This document shows positions 48,601-63,600 of a stretch of DNA of 64,000 nucleotides, one piece after another (within the stretch, counting starts at the first letter, position 1; each line of letters starts with the position of its first letter). Origin of the DNA: Mesaphorura yosii. Lineage: Eukaryota > Arthropoda > Collembola > Poduromorpha > Tullbergiidae. A program made the position numbers and the translations under genes. Under the pieces are notes generated by a model, which had not been told where the DNA came from, searched no databases, and was given only the letters and a program-made list of their open reading frames with translations. The stretch is from the NCBI GenBank assembly GCA_009869945.1, contig WIXG01000304.1, positions 31,896 to 95,895 of the forward strand. Reading direction: 5' to 3'.

Positions 48601-51600
48601 GCCAGGCAAAAGAAATCCCAAACACGACACTAATCTCTCCGCCTTCTGTTTTGTTCTGAGGGCTTAAATGCGGCTGCACTTCTAATCACAGGGCTTACTA
48701 CATATCGCCACGTTTTATCGCAGTGGAGCGGAGGTCTGTCGCCGTCACGTCACTGGCTTTCACTGTGATAATGGAACTCGGATCGCGAAACGCGAGTAAG
48801 CACACGACTTGGCGAATCCTATGAAAGACTCTGGTCGATTTTCCAATGTAGCACAATAAATCATAGGCTTACCTTGTACAGAATTACAAGCAGATCGTCC
48901 AGTTTTCCATGTAAATCACCACAAATTGTTATTTGTTTTGAGAGCACGGTGGTCGGTTGATTAAAGTTTGGCTTGGCTCGAAGTGCCGTGGCGGCGTGTC
49001 TCAAAATTCCAGCGACGTACCTCACGTGTAGAATCTGTAATTTTAGATGAAAAGATAACACATCATCCTGTCTGTGCTGCTTTCATGCTTTCTGCTGGCT
49101 GCTCCGAGTCAGTCAGTCAGGGAGATAGGATCTACGAATTACTCTGAACTCTAACTCGAGTTGGAAGCGGGTAACTGAGTAGTGGTTCACTTCGGGCTCA
49201 GAGAAAGCCACTCGGCTATCCACTCGGCTCGACGTAATTCAGAACAAGTTCTGATTACAAAGCGGCTGGGTGAGGAGAAAACCGACAGAATAAGAAACTT
49301 TATGATCCTTGACAGAGATAAAATGGATGGATTTCCAAGTTTGACAGTTCAATCCTTCAAACTTCAAAGAACCGTCAGAGAAGGAGTGAAGAAGTGCAGT
49401 TGAGTAACCATTCATAAAGGACGGCCAGGAGATAATGCGAATTTCCTAAAAATCGTTTAAGCTGAAAATGTGAATGCTAGTATTTACAAAGTCTTCAGGA
49501 ATTCTTCTGCTCGACTGCCCATTTCGGTTCTTTCTCACGAGGAAAGAAAACTTAAACTTACACAACAAATACACAGCCGACTCATTTCTCTCGAGTCATG
49601 CAAGTATCTTTTACAAATTCATGTCATGTTGATTTATATTGCAGGCGAATGACTCAAATCTCGTGGACGCGTACGCGTGTTTGGCCCAAACGGCCATACA
49701 ACTGAAGACTAACCGACGGCCTGGGACCAAAAGTAAAAGTTCACTCGGTCCGGTCCGACTCGCCTAGACAAACTGAATGTCAACGGTTGAGGAGAAAATC
49801 TTCTGGCTCGAATGTCTGGCTCGTCAGGAGTGCAAGTGGAGTGATTCATTGCGGAAGGCAACTCACAAATCAGTCACCCTGTACGTTGTACTGCAGCTCC
49901 AAAACTTCTTCAGTCACAAAATGGCGGAATGCGTGAATGTGGCAAAGAAATGTTGGTTTAAATTCTTTCGAACTGTAAAACATCTAAACAAGAAGCGCCA
50001 AAGGCAGGCAAGGCTGTGCTCCGAACTCTATGAGATTGGGAAAGTGATACAAAGAATTTGCGGTGCCTGTTTATGGTGGTCGTCGTCCAGCAGCACTGAA
50101 TAGCACGAGAACGAGAGCACGCTCCTTGCGCGTCTCCATTTTTAATGGGATAACACGAGACAGCAGAATACAAGATACAAGTCACACTTTGGGCGGGAAA
50201 AATGAGAAAAGTAGGCACAACTTTTCTCGGGTATCATCGCCTCGAGTCTGCACAAAAGAGAAGAGACTTTCTTTTCTCAAAGAATCTGCGACCACGAGAA
50301 AGAAATCGAATACATAGTTTGTCGGTCAGTCAAAAGACGATGGGCGATGTGGAGGTTCGAAAGCAAATAGCAAATCATTACACATGAGCGTGATACGCTT
50401 AGCAGTTAGCAAAGAATGCACAGAAATACGAGCCGTCATATTGGAAAAACATCGCCATCGTCCGGCCTCATCGATCAATTTAACGTGGGTTTCCAAATAT
50501 TGGAAAGAAAATCTAAGTCAGCTTGCAACGATTTACTGGCATCGAGCCTTGTGCATGTGCGTTGTAAAGGTGAAAGTTACAGCTTTGGTTCTCAGTGCAA
50601 ACGGAAGTGAGAAGACTTATGTTACTCGTATATTACGTGGGAATTGAGCAAGTAGACCGGCCTGCCGTGATCAAAATTACGAGACTCGCGGTTTTGATTA
50701 CAGATAATAAAAATACAAATTACAAGTTGGAACGACGACGATGGCAGACAGTGCCGTGTTATGAATACAAAGGAACGGAAATGGGAGAAGGCGGCTTATA
50801 AAATATGCACAAGAGGGTAGGTTGTTATCCCGGCTTTCTTCTGGAAGAGTAAGTCTTCGTCAGTCGACCCGGCATTCAGAACCGAAAGTTTCTTCAATTT
50901 CATTGTTCCCAATCTTCAGTCCCACCTTTATTATGACAATGCTGCCATTGTATTGCACAAATGATTGTTATTCTTCTTTGAAAATTCAAATCCGCAAAAC
51001 ATGAAATAAAAGCTTGCGAATAAATGCGTATTGTGTAACCGGAAAACACAGAATACAAAAGTATTCTTGAAAAGCAAATGTGCGAGTCGTACCGACTTAA
51101 AATCCACATTGAGTCAAGTCATGTGTTGTGTCTGGTTGTTCCTTATTCAATGCTGCTATTCATCGTAGAGTTATTTTTCCGTTTTGTTCTTCCTCACTGA
51201 CGTGCTTGATCCTGTGCATGAAAATTATGTCTTTGAAATGCTCAATTTTGCACGTCTTTTCATCCATTGTAAATAAATTGGGTCGATCCTTTCTCTTGGG
51301 CTTAAAGAATTTACAATTCAATTGACAATTTCAGTGCGCATCAAAAACCACTAACCAACGAAATATTTTAGGGCGAAAGCAGCGGCTGAGTGATCAATAA
51401 CCTTCAGAGGTTTCTCTCTGTCTCAAGGTCAAACTAATTACCCCGGTAATTCAATTAAACAAGCATAAATAATTCACCATTTAATTAGCTTAATGCTTCT
51501 TGCTTATAAAGAATTTTCCTTCATGCATAACGAGAAGAGACGAGTTTTATTACCTTTTTCTTCTTGAAGCCATCGATAAGCTCTTGAAGATTTTGCAGTG

Positions 51601-54600
51601 TGATTGGGAATTTGATATGCGGGCCTTTGTAGTCGCTCTCAATGGCAATATCTTCCAACTCGACTCCGGCCGCGCCAGCTGCGAATAGCTTTCTCTTCCT
51701 CAGACGTACTTGGCTGCTCCCGGCACGTGGAGAAGAAACGTCATCATGACTGGAACCTTCCCTGCCTGGAAACAGAAATCCGTGTGTTCATTTAGAGTCG
51801 ATACCAATTAAAATTTCGTCGAAGTGAAATCTGCACTGCATGTTCCAATCTATTCTAATTAGTCGAGGTAAAAGCTAATTAAACATAAATTAAATTTTGT
51901 AACTGGATCTTCAGTGGAGGGCCTTTGCCAAAAATAAAATTGTGATAATGAAACTAATTTATATTTAATTTTGGTCTTCCAAGCTCCGTCATTTTAGAAT
52001 GCACATGGTCTTGTCCAAACCCTTTATCAATTACGACCAGTGGCAATGCGCAATAAATCATTCTACTTCCTTCCAGCTATAAAATATTGAATACCGAAGG
52101 AAAAAAATTTCAGCTTTAAATCCTGCCATCTGCGCAAGCCAAGCCACGATTATACTGGACTCTTTCCAAGATCGAACGCGGAACAAAGCTTTTTAATGTA
52201 TTGGTATTGGTTTCATTTTGTTAGAAGAGCAATCTCATGGGCATTGAATGATTTCAATTTGATTTTGAGTCATGGACTTGGTACGAAAATTGAATTTATA
52301 ACGTCTGCACTTTGAAAACAAATTTGAACGCCTGTCTGCTTCGTCTGAGCAAATTTTTGCGCGAAATCCCAGCAAAAACGCAACGCATAAAAGAAACATT
52401 TTGCAAGGGCAAACTTCAGCTATGCATATTTACATGCTTGTTTGGTCCGGTCTGTCACTTGAATGGCTTTTGTTGTGTGAGGTTTTATGTCTTTATGCAG
52501 TCCCAATTGGGATTAATCACTGAACGTGAGTGGAATTACTCTCGCTTGAATTGGTCCCACAAACTCATTTTGTGCACGACTGATAATATTTTCTGCTGTT
52601 TAGCGCGAGCCGCGAACCTTTGTTTGCCGTCGCCGTTTTGTTTGTCGCTCACGCGGTCGCGCGTGAAGGAAAGTAATAAAGTTAATTTCGGCATCGAGCA
52701 CAAGCGAAACTCCGTTATAATTTTCTTTATTGTGCACACGTCCAATGAATTGCAAGCAATGAGGAAAATGTGACAAAACAGTCTTCGTCGCGGCGAGTTT
52801 CTCTTTTATTCTCGCACGCACAACAGGAGAATAACTTCAGATACAAGTCTAAGTCAGCTGAATACGTACAAGGCGAACGGCAAGGGAAGCTAATCCAATT
52901 TGTGGAAGCCTTTTTACAACATACGCCACAATATTTGCACTCAAACACAATGCAATATGATTACGGTGCTATTACTACGGTCAGTGTGTTCTCGGTCTCA
53001 ATTCTCGGGCACGGCAGTGGCAATGGCAATACAAACTAACAACTCCAATGCACGCGCCACTGCGGCTCTAGCTTGCAACATTCAGCAGAGTGAGCTTGTA
53101 TTTTATCACTGGATTTTCTTTCCTTTCATTGCGGCCACATAATATTGCAGAATATTGTGCGTGTCACACTGAATTGGGGTCTTCATCTCCTTTGAGTATA
53201 TAAGTAAAAGCAATTAGTGTTAATATGTGACTAATCTTTTTCCTTTTCTCTTTCTGATCTCTGTTCTGTGCTGCGACTTAATTTTGGACACTCGTAAGAA
53301 AAGAAAACATACCCAAAGAAAGCACATCGTACCTGAGGAAATAGAAAGCGAATCCATGGACCCCGTTTCATTGGCACTCGCTTTGGCCGCACCAGTCAAT
53401 GGTTCCAGTTTTTGCGGAATGTGACGCAGGAGGTCATTGAAGAAGTTGTACAGCTGAAAGGAAGAAAAGAAAGATTATGTGCTAATGCATTTGAGGCTTC
53501 ATGCTTCTATTATTCTCGCAGCGGCATTGCAAGAAGAGGGATAACTTTGCAGCGCCGAGTCTCGAGTCGCGACATTTTCTCTTTTATGCGAGATAGGCTA
53601 AATATGACGATAATGACGGCAGCATGGAGAGATCGCTCTGGAAAGGAGCATTCGCTTATTTGTTGGCATGTCATGCAAGAAATTGAACTTTATTTGTATT
53701 GCTGTTGGGAGCACGTCTAATATTCATGCATAGTGATCCTTTTATTGAATGGAGAAGGAGACGCATTCTGAGCACAATAAGCTCAGAGTGGTCGCGAGAA
53801 GAAAGGATCGCCGCGCGGCTACAGTCAAACAAAGAAATGAAAAGAACATGCAACAGGAAACAACAGGATGAGCTTACTTTCATTTGGTCTTGTTCCCCAG
53901 CGTATTCTATGGTCTGAAATATGTTCCATGTGTAACGCCTTCGAATCTCCATCCGAGCCAGATATTGACGATACCATCGCTGAATTAAAATGGCTGCCTT
54001 CAAAGCTAGATTTTAGAAGAAAAAGAAATAGCAAGTGTTAGTACGTACATGCGTGCTTTGCTTGTTATGAGGCCATGGAACCATTGTAAGGAAAAATGAA
54101 ATAAAAACAAACTGAGAGAGTTCGAAGATTGATACTCTGCTCTGTTTGCACAGCGAAAGCAGGCACGGAATAACTGATGAGGAGTTGTTAGTTCTTCACT
54201 TCCCAACCACAGCCGCCTTTTATTCATTTGGATTGTATTTGCGAAGGATTTGAATTTACAGTTCCATTTGAACCATGTTTTCAGAGACTGCCGTTGTCTT
54301 TGATGATCACGTCTCTTTGTTCGGCTTGGAGTTGATTCTCAATACGAATACACGCATTGCGAGGCGAGATTGAACTTAAATTTGACCTTTATCGTGTGAG
54401 CACGAGCACGAATGCGAATGCAGTCTGAATCTCAGCGTGTGAGATCTGCAAAGGCATTCGACTGCTTTATTTTTAATATTTACGAGAAGAATATTTGAAG
54501 ATTCTCCTGGCATGTCAACCCACGAAACATGACGGATTAGGTACGATGACGAAATGCCAAGCTGGTTTCTTATTTTGAATAGGTCCTGATAGCGTCACAG

Positions 54601-57600
54601 GCGGCATTTTCATCATGTGCATGCAGAGCACGCACTCGATGCAATTTATTTTAGCGACTGACTGCCTACTTTCGCCTGATTAAGATTTTCACTTCTTATG
54701 CCTTCGTAGCTTGTACTCGTTTCGATTTCGAGCATACTCACTGTGCATGCTTTCATGGAATCAGGAAAGCCATGCAACTCTGACGCTTTCGCACTTGCAC
54801 ATAAACATAAGCATAAGCTTGCATGAGCCAACACGAAATCCACCATCTACGAAAGTGAAAGTCAGTCAAGTTTCCTGCTGCCCAAAAAAACGTTAATCAT
54901 ACGAACTCGAGTGAGATTTTAGTTTCTTAGTGCAGGTGAAATGAATTACACGCCAAGTTTAGTTAGGTAATATGCCCGTTACGTTATGTTACTTGGAATG
55001 GTGTGTAACACGACATGCTTTTGCTGATGTCGCTCTCCCGGTATTTGCTGGTCCGTCGGAGTCAGAGTATGAAGTTGCTCCGAACAAGGTTTGATAGCCA
55101 TGAGCAAACCAATTTTTACGATAATCAAAAAGTTCGCATGTTCACATGCAATTTCACGGAAAAGAAAATGTAAAAGCGCAAGAAGAAAACTTCAGTCTTG
55201 AGTAAAGCCTTTCTTCATTGTTGCTAATGCAGTGGGTGCATTATCAGGTATTCATCTTCCATAGCACGAACAAAGTGGCAGCAAAAATGCAAGACGCAAG
55301 GAAAGGCCGAGTCGAGCTTAGTAAAATTTAATTAAGAAACCGTGAAATAGAAAAATACCATAAAATAAAACTAAAAAGCCATGCGCGGTGCGAGGCGAGG
55401 AACCGAAGAAGAAGGAAATTTTTCATGTCCATACAAATCATAATGTTAAAGCTTCCCTTGTCATAATTTTAACTGCAGTTTATCATGAAAGCGGGAACTT
55501 ATTTTTTGACGTGCCATAACAAAAGATTAGGAAAACGGCCCAATTATTTAAGTTCAGAAGTCAAACGGTGAAGGAGGCAGTTGAGGTCACGACTCCCACC
55601 TCAGCACGATTCGATCTGAATGGATTCCAATTTATTCCGCAGACTTCCATCAATTCTCTTTGTGCCTGGCCGTGGTTTGGACGTTTTTAATCAAAGTTTA
55701 GAAAGGCTGGCAAATTCGTTTTGTTAGTGAGTCTTTCTTGCGCACACAAGCACAAACGAAACTGGTTTTTCTATGGCAGGCCACGGAATTGAGAAAATAA
55801 TGGACGAGAGGCAATTAAAGAATTGGTGAACAAAGTGTGAAATCGCTTTCCGCCTCCGCTCGTATTGTTTATGTCAAGAGAAATCTGCTGTCTTCGCCTG
55901 AGTTTTCAAGAGGACAGCGAAGACAGGAAGACAGTGTAAGGTTTAGAGCCGAGCGCTGGTGCGAAAGAAATGAAATATAAAAGACGACGCTGCGGCCTTG
56001 TGCGATTCACGCCTGATGGGAATTTTAGAGCCAGCATCGTTAATCGGACTAAAACAAACTTTCTTCACCTTCACACGTTTCTAAATCTTTCCTTGAAACT
56101 TTACAGGTGGCAGAAGCAATAAGACTTGGGAACGTTGAGAAAGAGGGAAAGATCGGTCACCGATTCATCATCTCCTGACCATAGAATTAGGAAAGCAATG
56201 GTGATTGTCATCATCCTCACGAGGGCGTGAGAGCGTTCATGTGAACACTAATTTAACATCTCACCAACTTCCAACTTGCATTTGCATATTTGCTTGGAAT
56301 ACGAGAAGAAGAACCTCAACTAATTTAGTGCAGGAAAGTTCGGACTGTCCAATAATTTGACAAAAGGGTGGCTGTCATAAAAGTTGTGCAATTAACGCCA
56401 GGGATCTCAAGCGAGCAAATTGGAATTTCAAATTACATCGCAATTCGCAAGCTTCATCATTGTCGCTTCGTCGGTTGACAGACCAAATTCGCCAAGCGTG
56501 TACTTCGTTTTTCACTTCGGTACAACAAAAATGAAGCACGGGAAGCGGAACGAGTTTGCCATGCCCGAGTTTTCGAGTCGAGTCGGTGCAATTTCCTGGT
56601 CGATGTACTTATAAATTCATTTGGGTATTATTTGATTTGGAAAAGAACGGGAATGGAAGTGGTTGAGATTTCCACACCGACAAACAACACTCGGTTCGTG
56701 AAATTGATGAGATTTATGCAGATTTGCTTCTCATTGCACGAACGCGCCTGAGTGGAATGATAATCAAAACAAGTACGTTGAATTCCGTGCTGCAGACCAG
56801 AATCCTTTTATGATTCCGGTGAGAGAAAACGCACTTATGTAAATTCACCTCGTGCAAATTTAAAAAATAGAAAGCAACTCAACTTTCCCAGCCATCATGC
56901 ACTCGCCTGCGCCTTGAGTTTTATAATCTTTGCGCCGGTTTCCGTTCGTTGCTTTTTAAGCCGTCTTAACACGGTGAGAAAGAAATTAACTTTATGCTAA
57001 TAATTGCTTTGAAAAATCGCTTAAACGTAAAGCATGTGAGTATCTTCCCGAGGCTCGTCGTCGTCGAAGCTTCTTCCTGCTTGAAAAGTGGAAGCTTCAA
57101 ATTAGTTTTCGCTTTAAAAATCAAAACCCATTTGAAGGGGAGATTGGAATGTGAGCATGAAAGAAGAATAAAGACGAAGATGGAGAAGAAAGCCGCGTGT
57201 GTCCTGAATATTAAGTTCCTATCTTGCGGAAACGGGCTCTTTCACCACGGCAATTTAAATTACCTGCTCATCTTCATCTGAGTGTATGTGCTCGCCAGAA
57301 GAGCTTGGGCTAGTCTTGAGTCACAGTGTTATGATCTTTACAAGTTCACCTAATCGATTCTCCACTGACTTCATTACAAGTAAAGAGATTCACATGACGA
57401 ATTTGCAAAAAGGAGTCAATGTCAACGCCGAAATGAGAACCGAAGGTTGTGTTTCCATAAAACAGATGCCACGTGAAATGTTCGCCGTTCAGTCGTTAAA
57501 TAAGCTCAATACTAGCACGACGTCATGAAAGTGTCATTTGTTCGAGTTTAGAAAAGGACTTCAAGAATGTTTTGAGCGACAAAATAAAAATTCGACAAGA

Positions 57601-60600
57601 TAATCAATAAGGAGTCTGACGATACTTTCAGGCACGCGAAATCTCATCGCCATTATCTCCTCAAAGACGTAAACAGGAAGCGCGATTCTGAAATCCAGCT
57701 AAAAGTTCTTTTCATATCTGAAGAAGTTATAACAACGCAGTGACTAGACTTCACTTTGTAAATACGACTCAATAAAGATGCTGAGTTTTTCCAGCTTTTG
57801 CACTAAACTAAGCTTTTATGCTGTTGCATCGAGCATTTGACAGTGCAGGTGAAAGTTGCGTGTTTCCTTACGACGCGCATGTAGACTACAGCTTTGATTG
57901 AAATACTTGTCAAAATCTTGTAAAGACTTGTAAAGGAGTCTCTTAAAATCGTTTGCATAAATTCGAGTTTTTCCTACAAAATAATTCTGTCGTGTAAACT
58001 ACCATTGTGTATTCCTTTCCCTGCGAATGTGAATGCTAAATGAAATTTACGAGGCCATTGATAAAATAAATGTCCATGCAAATAAAAAGATGCAGCCCAG
58101 GGAAATAGAAAATAGAAATAGATCGTTGCCATGGTGTAGTACATTGCAGTCCGTGCCGTGCTATAAATATGCATGAGTTACGGCTCTTATTGGAATCGGC
58201 CTTCTTAGCGTTATAAAACTCTTGTCCTTGCCTGCTTTTACGTATGATACGTGTCCGAAATGTACGCTTGCGTGTTTACAATCCTACAGAATTGAAACCA
58301 CTCGCAAGTGCATGTTAGAATGACATTCCCGTCTCATGTCGCGCAGAGTAACGCGCACCGCAGAAGTAAATAACTGGTCAACTCGAAACCACAGCAAATT
58401 ACGGTGGGTAACCTTGTTTATGAATTTCACTGTAAATACACACTCTTGTTATGGAAACCACATTCACGATAAAAGTCCAGGCTGCGCTGTGGAGAAAGTA
58501 CAAAGCTTTATAGCTTTCTCTCTTGCTCGGAATATGTTTATTTTTTTGTCGCACTTCATATTTGCCCATTCTGAGCTCACAGGCGGTTTCTCATAACAAC
58601 CGTTGCTTTTACTTGCAGCTCGTTAAATTTGCGTCCAAAGCAATGAACAATACAGATGACATTCAATCAACCGACCGCCAATTTCCAAGTTATATTTATC
58701 GATTCGAGCCGTCTGATCGCGGACAAGAGAAAGGAACAAGAAATAGCCGACGGAAGTTCTTCCTAAACTAGTCGGAAAATCAAAAGCTGGCATGTGAATT
58801 GTCCGTGCTGACACAAAAGCACGCATTCATCATGCGAGACTCAGAAAAGCCAGAATGCTCTTCTGTCAATTCTCCTAGCTGACATCTCAGCATCACAGTC
58901 TTTGGCTTGATGTTGTCTGCCTGCAGGTTGTGTGGCTGATTAAAATCGTACTTCGCATTTCTGCGTCTTGTCTACCTGATTTTGAATAAACACATTGAAG
59001 TACCTCAATTCAGGAATGAAGCATGTGACAGCAACGTGAATTGATGGTTCAAAGCATCATGGCAAACAATGAAGCATGAAATTTGGAAGAAACGCAACCC
59101 TTTGGAGACGCGAGACAGGTTTTGAAGACGGCTCTTGGAAACGTTCGCCGCGCGCACGTTGCTTTTATCGTAGACTCTTCATCCTGTTGATAAGCGTAGT
59201 TTTACAAAGCATTCTAAATCCTGTCACGCTAGAAATTCGTAATTCTCTGCCTGCCGTGTGCCGAGACGTGTGCCATAATTGACTGCTCTCCAGCGCTGGA
59301 AATGTCTGCGGGAAAATTACTCCGCCAGTCATAATCTTCAAACAAATGGTCCTGCCTGTGGAATATGTGGATGAATAATAACAGCAATAAAGTCTCATTA
59401 TGCCATAAATGAATAATATTGCTCTTGTTCTCCGGCTGCTTCAAAGCCCGAGTCGTCGATATAACGAAAAGCGTATTTCACGCTCACGCTACTAAGAACC
59501 AAATCCACTAAATCGGTTCAGCAACAAAACTAAATCCAGTAGTATTGAACTCACCAATTCGACATACATATCGTTTATTGCAGGGTTCCAAAATGAAATC
59601 ATATTCCATTTGAGTTGAGTTACCGCGAGGCATGACGGGTTAATAAAGCCGTCACAACTGCAGAGCATGAAATATGAATCGTTCGCCGTTGTTTTATTAA
59701 CTCTACGGAGTTCTACTTTATTTTGTGTTCTCAATGACTATTAAACGGATTCAGATGAAGCCGTAAAATGATTACACGTGGAGAATATAAGCAATAAGTT
59801 CAATTTTAGTCACTGGACGGATGTTAAAAGCTAAGCAGACTTCTCCAGCAGTCATTTTCAGCAAAAGCACCGAATAAAACTGACCGAAGCTTCCTGTTTA
59901 AGTTCTTGTTTTCCCTTTTCCTTCGTATAAGGACTTTGCCCAATTCTGTGCATGATTCTGCCGTTGTAATCTGACGCTCCTTAAAAGAAGCTAAAAGTTA
60001 TTCTTTTGTTTTGGAACTGCAAGTGGCCCGAACTTTTCTTCTGCTCTCATCAAGTTCACAATTAAATTCAGAATACGTCCGCGAATCAGATTACTCAGAG
60101 CCCAGTCAACTGAAATTATTCGCTTGAAGTTCCCTTAATCAATCTGAACACTGATGCCGTTGATGTTTCGGCGCAAAATCCCTGCTTTGTCAAGAACGCT
60201 GTCGGCGCACAACACGACGACAATGTCTCTAGAAGACAGCACGACGTAGATTTAATTTCATCAAAAATTATGATCAGAGAAAGTTTATAATGAAAATAAA
60301 AGTTTGGCATTTAAACACGAGTTTACCAGAGAAATTACGCTTGAGCGACCGTCTCGTGAAAGGTTGGAAAGTTTCGATTCTTTGTGTATTAGTTTTCTAT
60401 TTTATTTTTTATTAGAACGAGCTGTCAGCATTTAAGCGAGAAAACAAAAGACGTGCCTCATTTTCTCTGCCATTGTCTTGTCTTATTTTGTACTGGTGCA
60501 TGTGAGCACAAGGTACTTCAGCTGAAGCACTGTCATCATGGCATTTTCCTCCTTCGCAGCCCAGACATGGCTGTTCTTCAATCGCATTGTTCCACTCAAT

Positions 60601-63600
60601 CTAATTATTTCTTCCTTTGTACCAGCAACCATATCGATATAATAGTGCGTGCTCAGGCTTCACCGGAAGACTGCCCGAGTACAAAATTGTCCGGCTCAAT
60701 CGATAGAGGCGAATGCGATCAAATTAACTGCTTCAGGACTCGCACTATGCCACGCGCATCAAACAACTAGCAACAAGAGGAAAACTGAGGCGACTCAGGC
60801 AAAACCCAATTATCAAGTCAATCATTAGACAACTCATGGGCAATATTCACTAATTTATTGCGTTAAGAGCAGTAAATAATAATTAGCCGCACAGTTTTAA
60901 TTTGCCTGAATTCATGGAAGTCCAGTATTTAGGTATGCTATGTTTCTATTGAAAATTGTTGAGAAAGCATCTCGTCGCGATCATTTTGGGAATCAGAAAC
61001 ACAACAATTGAAATATTATAATAATGGTCTTTGCTTCAAATTTTAATCTAGCAAATGCCTGCAGTGCGTCGCAGTGGGTCACGCCATAATTTTCATAATT
61101 CCAGCAAAGTAAAGCAAGAAATCGTACACTATGCACCGTTATTATGCAAAAATCAAATTGAATGTTTATAGTCTGATTCGGCCACAGGCCTTACAGACTG
61201 TCCTAGCCATGTGAGAGATATATTGTAGTGTCCTTTTGAATACAAGGTCGCGGGTTCCTGACGCAGTAACGACTCCCCCCTGATTATCATTTGTCCCCTT
61301 AATCATAAATGAGAAAGACCTTCCAGACACTACATCTCCACATAACCAATAGACACACTCAGTTTGTGGAAAGGATAGGAAACAGAATGCCGTAGCAGAG
61401 AGGAAGGGTACTGATATTTCAGTACGCCAGCACTAGGAAAGGGGGAGGTTGTGAAAAGATAGCTTCGTTTTTATCGCACTTTGATTGATTTTACAGTTCT
61501 AGCTGTGCAGTGAGCCCTTCTAATCACGAAGGTACGGGAGGGACTGCACAGAGAGAAAACCCTTGTGACATTAGCATATCACTCCAATCACGAAGATACA
61601 GAATGCTAGCTCATCTAGGAAAAAAAAAACCCTCCACAATCTCATACTATTGTAATGCCAGTGCAGTAGTATTGCAACGTGTACTCGACTTTTTTTCTGA
61701 TGCTTTAGTTGCCCAATCCCAAAGTTACTTAGTCGGCATCAGCTTAACTCTCAAGACAGAGAACTGTAATGAGAGGCCAGAGCTGCACTACAGGTGCACC
61801 GTCATTATTAATTCAAGTGGTGTTATCCAAAGTTAATGAGCTGTTGTATAATTATTTCGGAGTATGCTCCTGCCGAATGAATTCTACTCCAGTATACCGT
61901 ATTTTTATACTATATGTAGTCTGGGTGGCAAAATGAAATCATTATGCTTACTCGTTCGTTCACTCATTCCCAAATGCCGCACGCTTTATGCATGAATTAG
62001 CACAATGTGTTTCGCACTACTTTCGCAACTGGTGCCAGCATGAAAATGAATACGGTACTAGGTTGGTGTGTGCTACGCGTACGTTTGCCGCACATGCACG
62101 CATGAACTTTCACTTTCTTTGGCATTCGACATCCGAATCAGTTCCATTTGTGTTTCGTCGATGATTCGATTCCCAACGGTGAAGAAATAGTCAACTCAAA
62201 TGGCCACGCGCTAGAAATATCGTGCTTTTGCATGCGCTCATCTCCTGCGTCTGCTTGCTGCTCTATTCTCCGGCCGTCTTTCGCCTGAATCTGCGTATTC
62301 GTGTGGAGTGGAGCAGCTTTCCTGAGAACATGTACGAAACTTGGCTCTGTCACTGTCTCTTGCTCATACTTTGCGGAAAACAGAAATAGAATAGCATGCA
62401 CGGGTTGGCCAAACCTGTATTTATATTTATAGAAACAGCACACCCAAATGCCAGGTATTAATTAATGCGAACGAAGGTACGCGAAGCGAGCAGCAGTACC
62501 GGTCCGTGCTTCCCACCAATTCACTCGCAATTACGTCGCTCGACTCGAAATTGGAGCACTCTGCAGAATACTGCGGTGAATTGACCGTTTTATCCAATAC
62601 TAATGCGTTGTGCTTCATTCTTTGGAAACTTCGTTAATTATAAATGTAAATTTGCATTAAGACGAGTGAATGCTCACTGAATACTTCTTGCGTGTGCGGG
62701 CACGAGCGCAGTTGATTTTCGTTTATCAAATGAAAACATAGTTTCACCGGTTGCACCAGCAAATAGGGCCCGTCGGTGAATTAACAAAGACAGATTACCA
62801 GACGCACTTGGGCTTGCATATATTGGTGTTTCAATGAATTGACTTTCACGTTAGCACTGCTTATTTTTCTAACCTGATGCAGTCATAAATATCTTGCGAT
62901 GGCAATTCTTGGTGCATGAATTCTCTGGATCGGCAAACAGTGTGTTCCACAAGCCATAAGCTTGCGCCTTTAATACAACATTGGAAGTTGTGGCAGTTTT
63001 CGTGCTGCAGGAAACTAAAACAAAGAGTCAACTAATTTTGACCTTCTAAAAAGTACGTTGCAGTATTTGAACCTTTTACAAAGGAAATCTTACTCTTCGA
63101 GTCTCAAAATGGTCAAGTACACTTCTCCTTCGCGTTACTAACCAGCAGTAGATCGCAGGAGTCGATATGGAATGGTAGCACATGCGCACTTTGCACCGGC
63201 AACGTTTGAGAGACCGGAAATTAGAAACATATTTGAAACGAGTGAGCGTTTTATGTGCAAAATGCAAAATATTAACTGTTACCCTAGCGAACTGATTTGG
63301 CTGGTTCGGAAGCTCGAAGAACTGACACTTCTTAATGGCCTGTTTAATTTCCTGCTACCCCGAGCACTGCAACTGCAGTACAGAAAGAACATTGGACTTA
63401 CCTCTTTCCAGCTTGCCCATTGAGAACGGCGGCTCCTTCGTTTTGATACGCTTTCGATTAATCTTAAATCCGGAGGATTTTGATTGCTTGTTCGTGGATG
63501 AGGCCATGACGGAGCCGGACCTCTGCTCTCGATGCGAACTCACGGTTGTGGAAGAGTCCGAAGAGTGACGGCGATGGTGATGATCCTTATTCTTATGAAC

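Noticed and set aside
52312..52773. 153-codon plus-strand ORF, the longest in the window
   Set aside because: It lies mainly within PPEF introns, has no start context, domain or splice support, and its length is expected by chance over 64 kb.
53671..53877. Continuation of the IQ-exon frame past its donor
   Set aside because: The GTAAGC donor at 53877 joins in phase to exon 3, which carries the conserved PPEF continuation; the read-through peptide does not.
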